A DNA stretch of 19,056 nt, from positions 1 through 19,056 of the forward strand of contig CAZXIJ010000046.1 in assembly GCA_964640725.1 (NCBI GenBank), read 5' to 3'. Positions 1-8,334 of this stretch are shown in pieces. The notes beneath the pieces are model-generated. The model had not been told where the DNA came from. It searched no databases and saw only the letters and a list, made by a program, of their open reading frames with translations. The number at the start of each line of letters is the position of its first letter. Position 1 is the first letter of the stretch. This DNA is from CALHVX01 sp964640725 (GTDB lineage Bacteria > Pseudomonadota > Gammaproteobacteria > Pseudomonadales > Azotimanducaceae). The position numbers and the translations under genes were made by a program.

Positions 1-50
1 GACCGCGTTCAGCGGTATGCGGACCGCGTTCAGCGGTATGCGGACCGCGG
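1..50. repeat. 21-bp tandem repeat, 2.4 copies
   Basis: The unit GACCGCGTTCAGCGGTATGCG occurs at 1-21 and 22-42 and begins a third time at 43-49. The two full copies are identical. Each unit contains an inverted repeat, ACCGC and GCGGT around the loop GTTCA. The period is seven codons and reads DRVQRYA in frame 1. The array is cut by the window edge, so its true copy number is unknown. Confidence 0.9.
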
Positions 51-102
51 TCGGCAGCGATTCCGACGCCAGAAACACCGAAAATCCGCCACCCGTGCAT
101 AA
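1..102 (+). CDS. C-terminal end of an unidentified protein, cut off by the left edge
   Basis: Frame 1 is open from the first base to a TAA at 100-102 and gives 33 residues: two perfect copies of DRVQRYA, then DRGRQRFRRQKHRKSATRA. The tail is strongly basic and the seven-residue period would suit an amphipathic helix. I do not recognise the protein. Two things favour this frame over the others that are also open here: the charged, helix-like composition, and a stable hairpin that starts at the stop codon (101-126). A second plus-strand frame stays open to 277 but becomes rich in Cys, Pro and Arg, like translated non-coding DNA. The 5' part of the gene lies outside the window, so neither length nor function can be given. 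Confidence 0.45.
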   Translation, partial: DRVQRYADRVQRYADRGRQRFRRQKHRKSATRA

Positions 103-126
103 TTTCGGTGCCAGAGCACCGGAATT
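101..126 (+). terminator. Hairpin immediately after the 5'-partial gene, possible terminator
   Basis: Arm 101-111 (AATTTCGGTGC) pairs with arm 116-126 (GCACCGGAATT) over 11 bp with one U-G wobble and a CAGA tetraloop. It begins at the TAA stop of the partial reading frame. Only three T residues follow (125-127), so classical intrinsic termination would be weak. The position supports a gene ending here. Confidence 0.4.
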
Positions 127-292
127 TCGCCGATCGGCATGGCCGCCAACCCTGCGCTGCGCTACACGCAGCCCGGCACGGCAACTGCGCTGCGGCCCCG
201 TAGCGCCTTACAAGTTCCCACAGCCAGGCGATGATCCTGGCGCGCCGTTTGCAGCTCATGAGGCGATCAATCAGTAAAGCCCTGGCCACCTC
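127..292. other. Intergenic region upstream of the protease gene
   Basis: I find no convincing promoter, operator or small gene here. A 6-bp hairpin (156-161 with 167-172, loop CTACA) and a weak one (CCAGG and CCTGG near 223-241) are present. A lone CATAAT at 98-103 resembles a -10 box but has no matching -35. The bases just before the protease ATG at 293 contain no good Shine-Dalgarno sequence. Confidence 0.5.
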
Positions 293-2185
293 ATGTCTAA
301 GAAATTCTTCAAGCTCACCGCTGTCGCTGCCGCTCTCGGCCTTGCGAGCAGCGTAGCGCTGCAGCAGCCCGGCCCCGTCGTCGAGGCATCGGTTGCGGCA
401 GGTGTATCGAAGCCTGTTCCGGTCGTCGCGGCAACCGTGACGGTTGCATCTGTGCCCAACGCGTCCCCATTGGCCACAGATTCTGCCGCCGTGCCGCTGC
501 GGCAACCGGAACTGCTCGCGACCGCCGGCCCGGACGCCGCGGCCGGTATCGCCCAGGACGCAGACGAGCCTGTCACGCGCTTGAGCCGCGCTCTGCAGGC
601 GCTCGTGGCACAAGGCTCCACCGAGCCGGTCGAAGTGGTACTGGCGTACAAGACAGAGGCCGGTGATGCGGAAGTCGCCCGGATCGAAGCGCTGGGCGGG
701 AAGGTGCTCGCACGCTATCCGGCCCTCGGCATGCTGGCCGTCGAGATTCGGGGCACCGATCTGCCGGATATGGCAGACAATACCGAGCTCCAGATTGCCG
801 ACTTGAACGCCGAGGTTCGCTCTTCTTCAGTTTCCGCCCGGGCCACGACCAAAGTGCCGAAACCGGGCGATCGCTTCTATACCCCCACCAGCAGCAATGT
901 CTGGGTGGCTGTGCTGGACTCGGGCCTGGCGGTGAACTCCGACCTGCGCGCGTCCATGCGCCGGGATTGCGTGCAGTACACCAATGTCTGCGCGATCGTT
1001 TCGCGCAGCCACTACGACCCCTACGGCCATGGTTCTCACGTTGCCGGCATCATCGGCGGCACGGGCGCAAAGTCTGGCGGCCGCTTCAAGGGCATCGCCC
1101 CGGGGAGCTACATCCACTCGTTGCGCGTGCTGGACGAAGAGGGTCGCGGCAAGGTTTCGAGCGTCCTGAACGCCCTGCAGTGGGTGTTGGACAACCAGTC
1201 TCGTACTCGCGTTCGCATCGTCAACATGTCCTTCGGCAAGCCCATCACCGAGTCAGCCACCCGCGACCCGCTGGTGCTGGCTGTCAATCGTGTCTGGGAT
1301 GCCGGTATCGTGGTCGTTGCGGCCGCCGGCAACTACGGCAAGCACGGCGATCTGACCATCACCAGCCCGGCCAACTCGCGCAAGATCATCACCGTCGGCG
1401 CCCTCTCTGACAACGGCACCACCACCCGCTCCGACGATTTCGTGGCGAGCTATTCGTCCCGCGGACCGACTGCCTACGACCTGACGCTCAAGCCGGACCT
1501 GATCGCTCCCGGCAACCGCTATATCTCTGCTGCTGATACCGGCATGCGGCTCAAGGCAATGACCGGCAACGACGGCGTGGACTGCAGCGGCGCATGCTCT
1601 GCTTCCGATTACATGCGCCTGTCTGGCACCAGCATGGCAGCTGCCACGGTCAGCGGCGCCGCGGCCCTGATGCTGGCAAGAGATCCTTCCCTTAACCCCG
1701 GCACCGTCAAGGCTCGGCTCATGAAGGGCACCTACAAGATGCACGGGGACCCGGTCGCCACCGGCGCCGGCGTGCTGAACGTGCGCAATGCGCTCAACAT
1801 CGTCTTTAAACTCAAAGGCGACGCGCTGTCGCCGTCGCTCGTGCCTCACGGCAACGGCACGTCCATGCTGGTGCAGGACATCGTGCCGATGTGGAAGCTG
1901 AACTGGCTGAGCAACGAGAAGATCTGGCAGTCTGGCCAGTACTGGCAGAAGTTCGGCGATACGCCGAGTGGCTACCTGGAAGCGCAGTCTTATCTGTGGG
2001 CCAACAGCGCCGACTTTCTGCTGGAACTGCAGTCCAGCAGCTACCTGCAGTCCAACAGCTATCTGTGGGCCAACTCGTACCTCTGGGCTAACAGCTATCT
2101 GTGGGCGAATTCGTACCTGTGGGCAAACAGCTACCTCTGGGCCAACAACTACGTGTGGTCCACCTCGGTGCTGCACGGGGACTAG
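293..2185 (+). CDS. Secreted subtilisin-like serine protease (S8) with SYLWAN repeat tail
   Basis: This 630-residue protein starts with a signal peptide (MSKKF, then an Ala/Leu-rich core to about residue 22). Residues 28-105 form an Ala/Val/Pro-rich linker. Residues 110-178 resemble an I9-type inhibitory propeptide (EVARIEALGGKV pattern). The S8 catalytic domain spans about 200-490 with a complete triad: Asp209 in AVLDSG, His246 in HGSHVAG and Ser447 in SGTSMAA. The oxyanion-hole Asn347 lies in AAGNYG. Close Cys pairs 226/233 and 431/435 could form disulfides in an exported enzyme. The C-terminus (566-630) is built from SYLWAN hexapeptides and is not part of the peptidase fold. ATG at 293 directly precedes the signal peptide, although its ribosome-binding site is poor. 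The enzyme should hydrolyse protein outside the cytoplasm; its substrate is unknown. The fold and catalysis are secure, the role of the tail is not. Confidence 0.95.
   Translation: MSKKFFKLTAVAAALGLASSVALQQPGPVVEASVAAGVSKPVPVVAATVTVASVPNASPLATDSAAVPLRQPELLATAGPDAAAGIAQDADEPVTRLSRALQALVAQGSTEPVEVVLAYKTEAGDAEVARIEALGGKVLARYPALGMLAVEIRGTDLPDMADNTELQIADLNAEVRSSSVSARATTKVPKPGDRFYTPTSSNVWVAVLDSGLAVNSDLRASMRRDCVQYTNVCAIVSRSHYDPYGHGSHVAGIIGGTGAKSGGRFKGIAPGSYIHSLRVLDEEGRGKVSSVLNALQWVLDNQSRTRVRIVNMSFGKPITESATRDPLVLAVNRVWDAGIVVVAAAGNYGKHGDLTITSPANSRKIITVGALSDNGTTTRSDDFVASYSSRGPTAYDLTLKPDLIAPGNRYISAADTGMRLKAMTGNDGVDCSGACSASDYMRLSGTSMAAATVSGAAALMLARDPSLNPGTVKARLMKGTYKMHGDPVATGAGVLNVRNALNIVFKLKGDALSPSLVPHGNGTSMLVQDIVPMWKLNWLSNEKIWQSGQYWQKFGDTPSGYLEAQSYLWANSADFLLELQSSSYLQSNSYLWANSYLWANSYLWANSYLWANSYLWANNYVWSTSVLHGD
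2057..2146 (+). repeat. Five in-frame SYLWAN-coding repeats (18 bp each)
   Basis: Residues 589-618 of the protease are five consecutive perfect SYLWAN units. A sixth perfect unit lies at 566-571, and degenerate ones at 583-588 (SYLQSN) and 619-624 (NYVWST). The DNA copies differ from one another. The Ser codon alternates AGC, TCG, AGC, TCG, AGC, and Ala uses GCC, GCT, GCG, GCA and GCC. Peptide identity with synonymous divergence points to selection on the protein sequence rather than recent slippage. Confidence 0.95.
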
Positions 2186-2214
2186 CGACCGATGGGCCTA
2201 ACGGCAGGAAAGGG

Positions 2215-2246
2215 AAACCCCGACGGCGAACGCCGCCGGGGTTTTC
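2215..2246 (+). terminator. Stem-loop terminator between convergent genes, probably bidirectional
   Basis: AACCCCGACGGC (2216-2227) pairs with GCCGCCGGGGTT (2232-2243), with a single A-C mismatch and the loop GAAC; one more A-T pair can extend the stem. TTTT at 2242-2245 follows on the plus strand. It lies 30 bases after the protease stop and 4 bases from the receptor A stop. In the opposite direction three T residues follow the stem, so it could also serve the receptor operon. Confidence 0.8.
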
Positions 2247-2249
2247 TGC

Positions 2250-5200
2250 TTACGGGTTGAAAGCCCCGAAGCGGTAGGTGAATTCCAGACCAAACAGACG
2301 GGGATCCGTCGGCGTCGCCGCGCGAAGATAGTTCTGGTTCTCTTCGTAGCGGGAGATCTGGCGTACGCCGATCTCGTCCAGGATGTTGTTCACAAAGCCA
2401 GAGATCACCATGTTCTGGTTGGCACTAGTCCAGCTGACCCGCGCATCCCAGCGGTAGTACTCAGGCGCCTTGTCCACCGGGTTGTTTTCGATTGAGAAGA
2501 ACACCTCATCGGTGTACGACAGATTGGTGCGGAATTCAATGTCACCGGCGCTGCCAAGAGGCACGGTGTAGATTCCGAAAACCGTCCACTTAATCTCCGG
2601 CACCAGCAACAGCTGGTTGCCGTCGATGCTGACCTGCGTATCCGCCAGAGTCGGGAATAACGACGTCGGGATGTTTGCGTTAAAGCGATCCGTGACCAGC
2701 GATTGCTGGGAATCTGGAATACCGTCTCCGACCGTATCAACCAGTCCCTCGATCTCTGCCGTGTACTCGGACTTCGTATAGGAGAAGTTGCCGCCCAGGG
2801 ACAGTCGATCCGTGGCGAGCCAGAACAGATCAAACTCGACGCCGAACACTTCAGCTGAAGGCACCGGCGCTACGTTGTTCACAACCGCGCCCAGGCTGTT
2901 GCTGAAGCCGTCGAAGGAAGAATGGATATCTTCGTAGTCGTAGTAATAGATCGACGCGTTAATCTGCAGGGAGCGATCCAGCAGCTGGTCCTTCCAGCCA
3001 ATCTCGTATGCCGTAATCTCTTCCTGATCGTAGATCGGGTCATTGGAGAGGTTGACCAAGTTGAAACCACCGGCTCGGTATCCGGTTGTGATCCCCGCGT
3101 AGAACAGGGAATGCTCGTTGGGCTCCCAATCCAGATTGACCCGGTAGGTCCATGCATCAAAGGTCTCTTCGACAGGGCGATAGAAGTTGATTGCAAACGG
3201 TACCCCGCGATAACGGGTCGTGGCATTGCCGGTCTGCTGCAGCGTGGTCGGATCTACCGCTCCCGTGCCGATGTTGTATTGCAGGGTGCTGCCGGTCGTC
3301 GTGAGCGGCGCGCCAAGCAGGGACAGATCGAGACCGTTGGCGTCGGTCGCGCCGCTGGGAGTACCACTCAAAAACAACACTTCTGCCAAGCCTAGGTTGC
3401 CGGACGCAAGGGCGCCGGGACGGAACTCAGCTGGATTCGATTCTGAGTAGATCAGAACGTTCTCTTCGCCCGTACGATCATCTCGCGCGTAGCGCAAACC
3501 CAGAGTCAGAGACAGCTCTTCCGTCAGGAACAACTCTGCCTGGTTGTACCAGGCAAACGCCTCAGAATCGAGCTGCGTCTCGTACTCAACGTAGCTGCCG
3601 CAGGTTACTGGACCGCTGCTTATGCGAGTGCATCCACCAGGCCGGTTTTCGTTATCCCCTTGCCAGAGACCCGCGGTGTTGATTGTGTTTCCTGCCTCAA
3701 AGGCAGCTTGCTGAGCCGCCGTCAGAGTTCCGGCTCGGAACGCGTCACGACCCGTGAACAGCGTTGGGACCGCGGGGAATACGGCACCAAGCACGGCCGC
3801 ATTCGGGACGCCCTGAGCGTTCACTCCGTAATCCGCTGCCTGAGTGTATCGATCTTCTTCAACGCTGGAGAAAAAATCGCCGCGCTGCGTAATACTGGAT
3901 TCGTAGTAGAACAGACCAGAGGTAAATGTAGCTCGATCACCGAAGTCGAACAGAAACTGTATCTCGTGCTGGAAGTTCTCGTTTTCCTGCGACACGTAAA
4001 ACGTTTCGTCGGCCTGAGTATTGCTCGTCAGATCTCGGTCGGTGGTTCGATCGTAGAAGAAGTCGGTGTAGCCGAACACGTACTTCAACGTCAGCATATC
4101 GTTGACGTCCCACTCCAGATTGGAGTAAACCGCCTGATGATCGAAGAATTCCTGCTGCTGACCGTTGGTCGCTGTGTCCAGATCAGTCCCTTCGAAGTCA
4201 TCAGGATCCCGCACTGGGCCCAGCCGGCAGTTCGCGACGTTGCCACAGTTGAAATTACGGCTCGGCTCATCGTCCAAAGCCGGGTCCACACCCGGGCGGA
4301 GGCGCTGAGCAAGGATGGTCTCACCCGTATTCGGGTTAGAGAACGAGAACAAGTCGCTCAGGCCGTTACCGGTCAGTGCGCTTCCTGAGGTGTTGAGGAA
4401 GTTGGCCTGTGTCGGGTCAGTGAGGTTCAGGTTCGGGTTGCCGGAAGCCGCTAGTGCATCAGCACCGAGGCTAGGATCGAAGGTGGCAGCGAACCCATCG
4501 GTCCGCGACGAAAGGATAGGACGGAAACCAAATACCTCGGAATCGGTATCACGGTCCAAGCCGCCAAACTCTGACAGCGCGATGATACCCGCTGTACCAC
4601 CTGCACCGCCCATACGCCGTGCGTAGGAGCGCTCATTCGCCCGTACCTTCCAGGACACATTTTCGAAGGGCAACCATTCGAGCGTCAGGACGTAGTTTTC
4701 GTCCCCGTAGTTACCGACATCAGGGTTTCTTTCGCCTTCATCGCGCGGCTGCGTTGAAAAGCCCAAGTCATTGTAGTACCCGTCACGCTCGCGCTTGATG
4801 CCGTTGAAACGATAGTTGAGCTTGTCCTTGATGATCGGTCCGGACAGTAGCCCGTACACTTCGAAAAGACCACGCGAACCGATATTGGTCTTGATCTCGC
4901 CTTCAAATTCGTCGGTCGGCGATTTCGAGATGAAGTTGATCGCGCCGCCCACCGCATTGCGGCCGTACAGCGTGCCCTGCGGCCCTCGCAGTACCTCAAT
5001 CCGCTCGACGTCGTACAGCCCGCCCTCCGTCGATGCAATACCGAAGTCTTCGGAATAGACACCATCGAAGTAGGTCGCAATCCCTGGATCGCCGCCCAGC
5101 GCCCTGAAGGAGCGGCCTATGCCGCGAACGGCCACGTCGTAGGGCTGGATCGTCGTTGCAGGAATGAAGTTGGCGAGGTCTTCCTGGTTGCGGATACCGA

Positions 5201-5390
5201 AGTCCTGAAGAAACTCACCCTGGAAGGCGGTGATGGAGATCGAAGTATCTTGGGTGCTGGCTTCCCGCTTTTCAGCGGTTACCAGAACCTCTTCGATCTG
5301 CCGGGATGAGCGCTCCTCCTGTGCAGCGACCGGTACGGTCACCAGACAGAGCAGGATGCCCAGGAGTGCAGCCAAATGTCGTCTATGCAT
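2250..5390 (-). CDS. TonB-dependent outer-membrane receptor A
   Basis: This 1046-residue protein is an active-transport outer-membrane receptor, energised by TonB-ExbB-ExbD, for a large or scarce ligand that cannot be named from sequence. Residues 1-23 are a signal peptide ending VAA before Q24. A TonB box follows at about 32-38 (IEEVLVT). The plug domain shows RGIGRSFRALGGDPG and the family motif IEVLRGPQGTLYGRNAVGGAINF. A long beta-barrel follows, with YAGITTGYRAGGFNL and a C-terminal strand ending YRFGAFNP. Two loop Cys pairs (CGNVANC and CTRISSGPVTC) may be disulfides. I chose ATG at 5390 over a TTG 24 bases upstream because GAGGGG lies 6 bases before the ATG and the signal peptide begins there. 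It is the second of two tandem paralogues; receptor B lies 168 bases upstream. Family assignment is firm, ligand unknown. Confidence 0.95.
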   Translation of the reverse strand: MHRRHLAALLGILLCLVTVPVAAQEERSSRQIEEVLVTAEKREASTQDTSISITAFQGEFLQDFGIRNQEDLANFIPATTIQPYDVAVRGIGRSFRALGGDPGIATYFDGVYSEDFGIASTEGGLYDVERIEVLRGPQGTLYGRNAVGGAINFISKSPTDEFEGEIKTNIGSRGLFEVYGLLSGPIIKDKLNYRFNGIKRERDGYYNDLGFSTQPRDEGERNPDVGNYGDENYVLTLEWLPFENVSWKVRANERSYARRMGGAGGTAGIIALSEFGGLDRDTDSEVFGFRPILSSRTDGFAATFDPSLGADALAASGNPNLNLTDPTQANFLNTSGSALTGNGLSDLFSFSNPNTGETILAQRLRPGVDPALDDEPSRNFNCGNVANCRLGPVRDPDDFEGTDLDTATNGQQQEFFDHQAVYSNLEWDVNDMLTLKYVFGYTDFFYDRTTDRDLTSNTQADETFYVSQENENFQHEIQFLFDFGDRATFTSGLFYYESSITQRGDFFSSVEEDRYTQAADYGVNAQGVPNAAVLGAVFPAVPTLFTGRDAFRAGTLTAAQQAAFEAGNTINTAGLWQGDNENRPGGCTRISSGPVTCGSYVEYETQLDSEAFAWYNQAELFLTEELSLTLGLRYARDDRTGEENVLIYSESNPAEFRPGALASGNLGLAEVLFLSGTPSGATDANGLDLSLLGAPLTTTGSTLQYNIGTGAVDPTTLQQTGNATTRYRGVPFAINFYRPVEETFDAWTYRVNLDWEPNEHSLFYAGITTGYRAGGFNLVNLSNDPIYDQEEITAYEIGWKDQLLDRSLQINASIYYYDYEDIHSSFDGFSNSLGAVVNNVAPVPSAEVFGVEFDLFWLATDRLSLGGNFSYTKSEYTAEIEGLVDTVGDGIPDSQQSLVTDRFNANIPTSLFPTLADTQVSIDGNQLLLVPEIKWTVFGIYTVPLGSAGDIEFRTNLSYTDEVFFSIENNPVDKAPEYYRWDARVSWTSANQNMVISGFVNNILDEIGVRQISRYEENQNYLRAATPTDPRLFGLEFTYRFGAFNP

Positions 5391-5396
5391 GCTTAT

Positions 5397-5402
5397 CCCC
5401 TC
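5397..5402 (-). promoter_or_regulatory. Shine-Dalgarno sequence that sets the receptor A start
   Basis: GAGGGG on the minus strand, with the 6-base spacer ATAAGC before ATG at 5390. It would lie inside the coding region if the upstream TTG at 5414 were used. Receptor B carries the same hexamer before its own ATG. Confidence 0.7.
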
Positions 5403-5460
5403 GCTTGCTGACAAAGATGTTTCTACAGATCAACCCTATTGCTAGAAGGCGAACAACCGC

Positions 5461-5534
5461 GCTGCAGAAAATGCAGCACGGTCGTACTCAATTCCGGCAG
5501 GCGTACCGCACCCCCCGCTGGGGTAACGCCTGCC
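5461..5534 (-). other. Two hairpins in the gap between the receptor genes
   Basis: GGCAGGCGT (5496-5504) pairs with ACGCCTGCC (5526-5534) across a 21-base loop that itself holds a CCCC/GGGG stem. Nearby, GCTGCA (5461-5466) pairs with TGCAGC (5472-5477) around GAAAA. Neither is followed by a T tract on the minus strand, so they do not look like standard terminators. Protection of the upstream mRNA or partial attenuation between the receptors is possible but unproven. Confidence 0.4.
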
Positions 5535-5558
5535 ACACTGTCCGGCCAAGCCCTGCGG

Positions 5559-8324
5559 CTAGTACTCCGGACCCATTTTCCAAACAAACTCCAAACCAAA
5601 GATACGCGGCTCGGTGGTCATCGCAGAGCGACGCCAGCCGGTCTCTTCCACTTCCGGCAGCACCTGCCGGATACCGATGTCATCCAGAATGTTGTTGACG
5701 AACGCGTTGACCGAGTACTTGCCGGTCACGCTGGTCCAGGTCATGCGCGCATCCCAGCGGAAGTACGCCGGCGCCTGATCTCGCTCCGCTTCGAAGACGG
5801 TGAAGTACACATCATCGATCCAGCTCAGGCTGGTGTTCAGGTTCAGTACCCCTCGATCCCCGAGGCTCCACTGATTTTGCGCCCAGGCCGTCCACTTCCA
5901 CTCCGCGACCCGCGGCAGCGATCTGCCTTTCGCGTTAATGGTGCGATCTTCTGGCGAGAAGATGGAATTGGGTGTGTTCGGATTGAAGTCATCGATCACG
6001 TTGAAGTCCGTGGTGATCTCGCTGGGTGTATAGCTGAAGTTGCCGCCAATCGTGAGATCTTCCGTCGCAAACCAGAGCGCATCTGCTTCGACGCCAAAGA
6101 TCTCGGCACCGTCGACAGCGACTACGCTGTTGGTGGTGCCACCGGTTGCCGACGCTTCGTAAACCACCGAATGGATGTTCTCGTAGTCGTACACGTAGGC
6201 GCTGGCGTTCAGCTGCAGAGTGCCGTCAAGCAGCGTCGTCTTCAGACCGACTTCGTAGGCGATCAGCTCTTCGGGCTCGTAGGTCGGCGATTCACTGAAG
6301 AAGCCCAGGTTGAAGCCACCGGCGCGGAAACCGGAAGTGGCACCCGCGTAGATCAACGTGTTGTCATTGACGTTGTAGTCAAAGTTCAAGCGCCAGGTCA
6401 CCTTGTCGTCCTTGCGCTCCACCGGCCGATAGACCGTCAGGCTGACCGGCAGGCCTTCCGTCAGGATCGTGTTGCCGGTGTACTGCAGCTGGCCGTTCGC
6501 ATCGAGATCCGGAATACCGGTCGCTGCATCGCCAACGATCGAGCCCAGAGCGATATTGGTCGCCACCAGCGTTGCATTGTCGAGCGGCACAATGTTCTCG
6601 CTGTAGCGGAACAGGTTTTCTTCGCCCGCGAGCTGATCTTCAGCCCAACGTACCCCGAAGGTCACCGACAGCTTGTCGTTGATATCGAACACGCCCTGCG
6701 TATAGGCCGCATAAGCTTCGCGCTCGGTACGGGTTTGATACTCGAGATCGGTTGCGTCGGTCACCGGACCGTGGGGGACACGGGTACCAACATCCCCTTG
6801 CCAGTCGCCTAGGTAAAGCGTCGTGCCGTTCGGCAGCGGAATGCCCCCCGGGGCTCCGGCTTTGCCCTGAAAGAGCGTGGTGCGCGGCGCGCCGAACACC
6901 GGAACACTCGGATTCAGATAGCGAGCTTCGCTCGTTGAAGAGAAGAAATCGCCCCGCTGAGTGATCTTCGCGTCGTAGGCAAACGCCCCGCTGGTGAAGC
7001 TCAACCGATCGTTGACATCCCAGAACCACTGCAGTTCGTGGGAAACGTATTCCGTTTCCTGAATCACGTAGAACTGCCGGTCGAAATCCTGGCTGGCGGT
7101 CAGATCGTCATCGGTGATGCGGTCGTAAAAGTAGTCCGTGTAGCCAAAAATGTACTTGAAGGAATGGTTGTCGCTCGCATCCCAGGTCGCGTCGAAGCTG
7201 ACCGCCTGGTGATCGAACCGCTCGAAATTCAAGCCGTTGGTCGTGGCGCACAGATCGTCGCCCTTGATGTCGTCCCGATCAAAGAACACGCACTCGTTGG
7301 TCGGGTTCGGGTTGCCGAAGCCCTGGTTCGGGCGTCCCGTGGCACCGCCAAGGGCCGGATCCAGACCGCCCCGCAGCCGCTGGGCTTCGACCACCTGCCC
7401 CGTGGTCGGGTTGGTGAAGTTGAAGACGTCGGCGTTCGGGTCGAAAAAGTCGTTGGCAATGAAGTCTGTCTGGCTGCGATCGACGGCGCGAAAGCCAAAT
7501 GCTGGCGAAATTGTATTGCGCGTCGGCAGGCCTTCTTCAGACAGAACCACGAGGCCGCCGCCGTCCGCGCCGCCCATGACGCGATTCACTGACCGCTCGT
7601 TGACACGCGTGTTGAGTTCAATGTTGTCGGTCGGGTTCCAGCGCAGCTGCAGGGTGTAGTTCTCGTCCCCCAGGCTGTCGAGGTCTTTGCCGATGCCCTT
7701 TTCTTCGATGATGCCGTCGCGCTTGCGCTTGTAGCCGGTGACGCGCGCCGCCAGCTTGTCCTTGATCAGCGGGCCGGAGATCATGGCGTAGCCTTCCCGA
7801 CCATCAAAGTTGCTGAGTACGGTTTTGACTTCCGCCTCGAACTCATAGGTGGGCAGCTTGTGCAGAAAGTTCACGGCGCCGCCAACGGCGTTACGGCCGT
7901 ACAGGGTGCCCTGAGGGCCGCGCAGCACTTCGACCCGATCGATGTCCCAGAAACCGCCGGAAGAGGCGATGTAGAAGTCCTCGGAGTAGACCCCATTGAC
8001 GTAGGTGGCAACGCCCGGGTCGCCGCCGAGCGCGCGGAACGGACGGCCGATACCGCGAATGGACAGGTCATAGGGCCGAATCACGGTCGCCGGAATCAGA
8101 TTCTGCAGATCCGACTGGTTGCGGATACCAAAGTCTTCCATGAAGTCACCGGTCAGGGCGGTGATGGAAATGGACGTATCAGAGACCGACGCTTCTTTGC
8201 GCTCGGCGGTCACCATGATTTCTTCGATCTGACGGGCACGCTCCTGAGCAATCGCCGGAGTGGCCAGAGTTGCGGCAATCGCGCACGCAACAGAAGTCCG
8301 CAGAGTGCGGGCTGGTCGAGACAT
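5559..8324 (-). CDS. TonB-dependent outer-membrane receptor B
   Basis: This 921-residue paralogue of receptor A lies upstream of it in the same direction. The signal peptide is MSRPARTLRTSVACAI and following residues, with likely cleavage after Ala26. The TonB box is at about 33-39 (IEEIMVT). The plug carries RGIGRPFRALGGDPG and VEVLRGPQGTLYGRNAVGGAVNF. The barrel includes FKYIFGYTDYFYDR and YAGATSGFRAGGFNLGF, and the protein ends EFVWKMGPEY. Similarity to receptor A runs through plug and barrel (for example DTSISITAL and ITQRGDFFSS), so the pair arose by duplication. One loop Cys pair is present; the second pair of receptor A is missing. The frame continues 56 codons upstream to a TTG at 8492, but ATG at 8324 is preferred because of the signal peptide and GAGGGG 10 bases before it. 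The ligand cannot be inferred. Confidence 0.95.
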   Translation of the reverse strand: MSRPARTLRTSVACAIAATLATPAIAQERARQIEEIMVTAERKEASVSDTSISITALTGDFMEDFGIRNQSDLQNLIPATVIRPYDLSIRGIGRPFRALGGDPGVATYVNGVYSEDFYIASSGGFWDIDRVEVLRGPQGTLYGRNAVGGAVNFLHKLPTYEFEAEVKTVLSNFDGREGYAMISGPLIKDKLAARVTGYKRKRDGIIEEKGIGKDLDSLGDENYTLQLRWNPTDNIELNTRVNERSVNRVMGGADGGGLVVLSEEGLPTRNTISPAFGFRAVDRSQTDFIANDFFDPNADVFNFTNPTTGQVVEAQRLRGGLDPALGGATGRPNQGFGNPNPTNECVFFDRDDIKGDDLCATTNGLNFERFDHQAVSFDATWDASDNHSFKYIFGYTDYFYDRITDDDLTASQDFDRQFYVIQETEYVSHELQWFWDVNDRLSFTSGAFAYDAKITQRGDFFSSTSEARYLNPSVPVFGAPRTTLFQGKAGAPGGIPLPNGTTLYLGDWQGDVGTRVPHGPVTDATDLEYQTRTEREAYAAYTQGVFDINDKLSVTFGVRWAEDQLAGEENLFRYSENIVPLDNATLVATNIALGSIVGDAATGIPDLDANGQLQYTGNTILTEGLPVSLTVYRPVERKDDKVTWRLNFDYNVNDNTLIYAGATSGFRAGGFNLGFFSESPTYEPEELIAYEVGLKTTLLDGTLQLNASAYVYDYENIHSVVYEASATGGTTNSVVAVDGAEIFGVEADALWFATEDLTIGGNFSYTPSEITTDFNVIDDFNPNTPNSIFSPEDRTINAKGRSLPRVAEWKWTAWAQNQWSLGDRGVLNLNTSLSWIDDVYFTVFEAERDQAPAYFRWDARMTWTSVTGKYSVNAFVNNILDDIGIRQVLPEVEETGWRRSAMTTEPRIFGLEFVWKMGPEY

Positions 8325-8334
8325 ATATAATTTT

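Noticed and set aside
1..100. A minus-strand frame from ATG at 100 running off the left edge with GPHTAER repeats
   Set aside because: It is open only because a 21-bp repeat without stops is open in several frames. No ribosome-binding site is seen, and it is antisense to a frame ending in a stop plus hairpin.
17..277. An 86-residue plus-strand reading frame before the protease
   Set aside because: After the repeat it turns into a Cys/Pro/Arg-rich sequence typical of GC-rich non-coding DNA, has no ribosome-binding site, and conflicts with the better supported frame ending at 102.
2057..2146. CRISPR-like or purely DNA-level repeat at the protease end
   Set aside because: There are no spacers, the units are whole codons inside a gene, and the DNA copies differ synonymously.
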